From Vibrio sinus (GTDB taxonomy: Bacteria; Pseudomonadota; Gammaproteobacteria; Enterobacterales; Vibrionaceae), in the NCBI RefSeq assembly GCF_023634645.1, contig NZ_JAMKMR010000018.1, forward strand, positions 1-64,000: 64,000 nt of DNA. The letters are read 5' to 3'. The translations under genes and the position numbers were made by a program. The stretch's first letter is position 1, and the number at the start of each line of letters is the position of its first letter. Under the pieces are notes generated by a model that was given only the letters and a program-made list of their open reading frames with translations, was not told where the DNA came from and did not search any database. This document shows positions 60,986 through 64,000 of the stretch, in pieces.

Positions 60986-61295
60986 CAGTCACTCAGACAG
61001 TTAATGGTCTGACCAGATTAGTTGCTCTTTAAAAAAAAATCAAACACTTGTTTACTTATGTTTAACATTGATCGTTTTCTCTTTATTTACGATACCAAAG
61101 TAATAGTTTTGCCATTGAAAATGCTCCACTCATCGACATACGCTATTCAGCTTACTATCTTTGTCCATATGCCCTAGCGACTCCAAGGCGCGAAGATGCT
61201 GCGCGTTATCGTATGCCGTTGTTTAATTTTGTTAAACTTCTAGGGTATCATTCCTGTTCACTCAAACGTTGGTGGCTCACCACTGTAGGGATACG
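60986..61295. other. Divergent intergenic region between fadH and sppA
   Basis: This 310-bp region holds the promoters of both genes and a FadR-type site close to fadH. The rest is AT-rich without a gene that I can support. Confidence 0.5.
61003..61019 (-). promoter_or_regulatory. FadR-type operator upstream of fadH
   Basis: The core TGGTCTGACCA (61005-61015) is a perfect palindrome around one base and matches the FadR consensus core TGGTCNGACCA. The flanks AA and GATT fit partly. It is 20 bp before the fadH ATG, where FadR binding would repress transcription when long-chain acyl-CoA is scarce. Confidence 0.75.
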
Positions 61296-63146
61296 ATGAA
61301 ACAAATATTCAAATTTATCGGTATGATCTTTAAAGGGATCTGGAAACTCATCACTTTTATAAGATTGGCTTTTATTAACCTGTTGTTTTTGGCGATTGTT
61401 GCCGTTATTTTTTTCGGTTTTATCCATTCCGACGCACCGCCTGCCAAGCCTGAGAAAAAATCCGCTCTGGTACTCAATCTCTCAGGGCCTATTGTCGAGC
61501 AAAGCTCTTATGCCAATCCCATGGATTCGTTCTCTGAGTCTTTACTTGGTCAGGAATTGCCTAAACAAAATGTGCTGTATCAAATAGTAAGTACAATTCG
61601 GCATGCAAAGGATGACCCAAACATCACAGGCCTCGTACTGTCTCTAGGAAAAATGCCAGAAACCAATTTGACCAAGTTGCGCTACATCGCCAAAGCATTA
61701 AACGAATTCAAAACTTCAGGCAAACCAATTTATGCTGTTGGTAGCTTTTACAACCAAAGTCAATACTATCTCGCTAGCTACGCGGATAAGGTGTTGCTCT
61801 CACCCGATGGCGCAGTATTAATCAAGGGTTATAGTGCCTATGCCCTATATTATAAAACCCTGCTGGATAAGCTTGACGTTAACACTCATGTGTTCCGAGT
61901 GGGAACATACAAGTCCGCTGTCGAACCCTTTATTCGCGACAACATGTCCAAGGCAGCAAAACAAGATGCCGCTGACTGGTTGGGCCAATTGTGGGGAGCT
62001 TATGTCGATGATGTCGCAACCAATAGGCATATTAAGCCAAATACATTAACGCCAACCATGAGCCAGTTCTTGGCGCTAATGAAGAAAAACAAAGGTGATC
62101 TTGCCGTTTTAGCCAAAAATATTGGTTTAGTGGATGAGTTGGCCACCCGTCAACAAGTTCGCGCTGAACTCACCAAAAAATTTGGTAGCGACGGAAAAGA
62201 CAGCTATAACGCAATTAGCTATTACAAATATCTGTCTCAAATCCCGTCCAAACCGAAAACCGCTGCAAGTGATATTGCGGTCATCGTAGCCAATGGCACC
62301 ATCATCGATGGTAACCAAATGCAAGGAAAAGTGGGCGGCGACACCATCGCACAAATGTTAAGAAAGGTACAAAACGACGACAAAATTAAAGCGGTCGTTT
62401 TGCGAGTGGATAGCCCTGGAGGCAGCGCATTTGCCTCCGATGTCATCCTCAACGAAATCAAAGCCGTTGAAGCTGCTGGTAAACCAGTTGTGGTTTCTAT
62501 GTCCAGTCTAGCGGCCTCCGGAGGTTACTGGATCTCCATGGGTGCAACAAAAATCATCGCTCAGCCCACCACATTGACCGGCTCGATTGGCATCTTCAGT
62601 GTCATTACCACATTTGAAAAAGGCTTAAATAAAATCGGGGTCTACACTGATGGTGTAGGTACAACACCATTTTCTGGTGTCGGGTTAACGACTGGATTAA
62701 ACAAAGGTATCTCGGCTGCGATGCAAATGGGGGTCGAGCATGGCTACAACCGCTTTACCAGTTTGGTTAGCCAGTACAGACATATTCCACTGGCTAAGGT
62801 TGATAAGATTGCGCAAGGTAGAGTCTGGACCGGACGTGATGCCAAACAGCTTGGTCTGGTCGATCAACTTGGCGATTTTGATGACGCAATTGCCCTCGCA
62901 GCAAAACTGGCCAAGTTAAAATCCTATAATCTGGATTGGATGAAAAAACAACTTACGCCTGCTCAGCAAATTATCAGCGATCTCATGAAGCAAGTGAGCG
63001 TCCATATGGGTATTACGCCATCAAGCCTAATACCTCAATCTCTTTTGCCCGTGGCAAGTCAAATAAAGGAAAGTACTAGCTTAATGAACAGTTTGAACGA
63101 TCCGAAAGGGCAATATGCCCTGTGTTTGACTTGCAGTGTCCAATAA
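61296..63146 (+). CDS. sppA: Signal peptide peptidase SppA, 67K type
   Basis: A 616-aa inner-membrane serine protease that degrades cleaved signal peptides. The N-terminal membrane segment is at about 22-42. Two tandem ClpP-like domains follow: the first has the catalytic lysine in 'RVGTYKSAVEPF', the second the catalytic serine in 'MSSLAASGGYWIS'. Start 61296 (MKQIFKFIG) has an AGGGA site; nine further open codons upstream are unlikely. Length is close to E. coli SppA (618). Confidence 0.95.
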   Translation: MKQIFKFIGMIFKGIWKLITFIRLAFINLLFLAIVAVIFFGFIHSDAPPAKPEKKSALVLNLSGPIVEQSSYANPMDSFSESLLGQELPKQNVLYQIVSTIRHAKDDPNITGLVLSLGKMPETNLTKLRYIAKALNEFKTSGKPIYAVGSFYNQSQYYLASYADKVLLSPDGAVLIKGYSAYALYYKTLLDKLDVNTHVFRVGTYKSAVEPFIRDNMSKAAKQDAADWLGQLWGAYVDDVATNRHIKPNTLTPTMSQFLALMKKNKGDLAVLAKNIGLVDELATRQQVRAELTKKFGSDGKDSYNAISYYKYLSQIPSKPKTAASDIAVIVANGTIIDGNQMQGKVGGDTIAQMLRKVQNDDKIKAVVLRVDSPGGSAFASDVILNEIKAVEAAGKPVVVSMSSLAASGGYWISMGATKIIAQPTTLTGSIGIFSVITTFEKGLNKIGVYTDGVGTTPFSGVGLTTGLNKGISAAMQMGVEHGYNRFTSLVSQYRHIPLAKVDKIAQGRVWTGRDAKQLGLVDQLGDFDDAIALAAKLAKLKSYNLDWMKKQLTPAQQIISDLMKQVSVHMGITPSSLIPQSLLPVASQIKESTSLMNSLNDPKGQYALCLTCSVQ

Positions 63147-63173
63147 ATAACTCGATAACTTAGTTAACACTAT

Positions 63174-63200
63174 GGCTGCCTATTGGTGGGTAGCCTTTTT
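63174..63200 (+). terminator. Intrinsic terminator of sppA
   Basis: A 7-bp stem (63174-63180 with 63189-63195, one G-T pair) with an 8-nt loop and a run of six T. It separates sppA from ansA, which then has a TATAAT -10-like hexamer at 63251-63256. Confidence 0.75.
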
Positions 63201-63293
63201 TATTGCTTTCTCGCTATCTATATCTTTCGCATTTACCCGTCATTTCGGTATATAATTTCGGCCCAGTCTCCCTTAGATAATTGGCAATTAGCA

Positions 63294-64000
63294 ATGGCAA
63301 GAAAACACATATATATCGCCTACACAGGCGGCACAATTGGAATGAAAAAGTCCAGCCAAGGTTATATTCCTGCAACAGGATTTATGGAAAAACAACTCGC
63401 TAGCATGCCAGAGTTTCATCGTCCCGAGATGCCTCAATACACCATCCATGAATACGCGCCACTCATCGACTCTTCAGATATGGCCCCTAAAGACTGGCAA
63501 CAAATCGCCGACGATATTCGTGACAATTACGAACAATATGATGGCTTTGTCATTTTGCATGGCACAGATACCATGGCGTATACCGCATCGGCTCTGTCAT
63601 TTATGCTGGAGAATTTATCTAAGCCTGTGATTGTCACCGGTTCGCAAATTCCTCTGGCAGAATTGCGTTCAGATGGCCAAGCCAATTTGCTCAATGCTCT
63701 GCACATTGCTGCCAATTATCCAATCAATGAAGTCACTTTATTTTTTAACAATAAACTGATGCGTGGTAACCGTAGTACCAAATCCCATGCTGATGGGTTT
63801 GATGCATTTACTTCGCCCAACTTACCGCCGTTACTTGAAGCGGGAATCAACATAAAGACCAACCAAAGCCTCATACTCGATAATGAGGTTAATGGAGCAT
63901 TTCACGTACACAATATTACCCCGCAACCCATCGGCGTGATTACTATGTACCCCGGAATATCTCATGAGGTCATTCGAAATACCTTACTGCAACCCGTCAA
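63294..64000 (+). CDS. ansA: Type I (cytoplasmic) L-asparaginase, 5' part
   Basis: The first 235 codons of an asparaginase; the gene runs off the end of the window. The N-terminal threonine nucleophile site is 'YTGGTIGM' and the second threonine-aspartate site 'LHGTDTMAYTAS'. 'TGSQIPLAELRSDGQANL' and 'MRGNRSTKSHADGFDAF' are family segments. It has no signal peptide, as expected for the low-affinity cytoplasmic enzyme. The order sppA-ansA is the same as in E. coli. Confidence 0.93.
   Translation, partial: MARKHIYIAYTGGTIGMKKSSQGYIPATGFMEKQLASMPEFHRPEMPQYTIHEYAPLIDSSDMAPKDWQQIADDIRDNYEQYDGFVILHGTDTMAYTASALSFMLENLSKPVIVTGSQIPLAELRSDGQANLLNALHIAANYPINEVTLFFNNKLMRGNRSTKSHADGFDAFTSPNLPPLLEAGINIKTNQSLILDNEVNGAFHVHNITPQPIGVITMYPGISHEVIRNTLLQPV

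Noticed and set aside
1..64000. CRISPR arrays, prophage, insertion sequences, restriction or other defence islands
   Set aside because: No regularly spaced repeats, transposase, integrase, phage structural or nuclease gene clusters were seen.

Overview
The window looks like about 64 kb of ordinary chromosomal DNA from a Vibrionaceae member, most likely Vibrio chromosome 1. The evidence is gene content and order: serS-rarA-lolA, pyrF-lapBA-ihfB-rpsA-cmk, comEA-ppiD-hupB-lon-clpX-clpP-tig, folD beside tRNA-Arg, minCDE next to ycgL and rnd, tsaB-yoaA, fadH, and sppA-ansA. A lipase/foldase pair, a MiaE hydroxylase and a short dispersed repeat I associate with vibrios fit the same picture. I see no prophage, insertion sequence, rRNA operon, integron or CRISPR array.

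Layout. 0-3 kb: an orphan periplasmic binding protein and the lipA-lipB lipase operon. 3-9 kb: a GST, then serS, rarA, lolA, a SEC-C protein and dusC. 9-15 kb: two methyltransferases, a three-gene ABC importer of the COG2984/4120/1101 type, and cysB. 15-23 kb: a membrane-anchored coiled-coil protein, miaE, pyrF, lapB/lapA, ihfB, rpsA, cmk, comEA. 23-32 kb: the protein quality-control block ppiD, hupB, lon, clpX, clpP, tig. 32-40 kb: a hybrid histidine kinase, an RhlE-type helicase, selO, an orphan gene with a 34-aa membrane protein, and an SDR. 40-50 kb: tRNA-Arg(UCU), folD, a lytic transglycosylase, ycgL, minCDE, rnd, fadD, an alpha/beta hydrolase, an Slp-type lipoprotein and a PAP2 phosphatase. 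50-54.5 kb: an AT-rich stretch with a second orphan binding protein, a folded intergenic element, a 42-aa ORF with its own terminator, and a regulator-transporter-queF operon for queuosine precursor salvage. 54.5-64 kb: tsaB, yoaA, a hemerythrin protein, fadH, sppA and the first two thirds of ansA, which runs off the window end.

Regulatory signals read directly: heat-shock (sigma-32) type promoters before lon and, with a roughly 330-nt leader, before tig-clpP-clpX; a FadR-type operator before fadH; a PurR-type box before folD; an rpsA leader with hairpins presenting GGA loops; and many intrinsic terminators.

No large unknown system stands out. The most novel candidates are the HTH/dead-S24 regulator + extended YhhQ transporter + QueF operon, the structured 130-bp element and small ORF just upstream of it, the 34-aa membrane protein beside an orphan gene, and the unexplained nested palindrome upstream of the tig heat-shock promoter.
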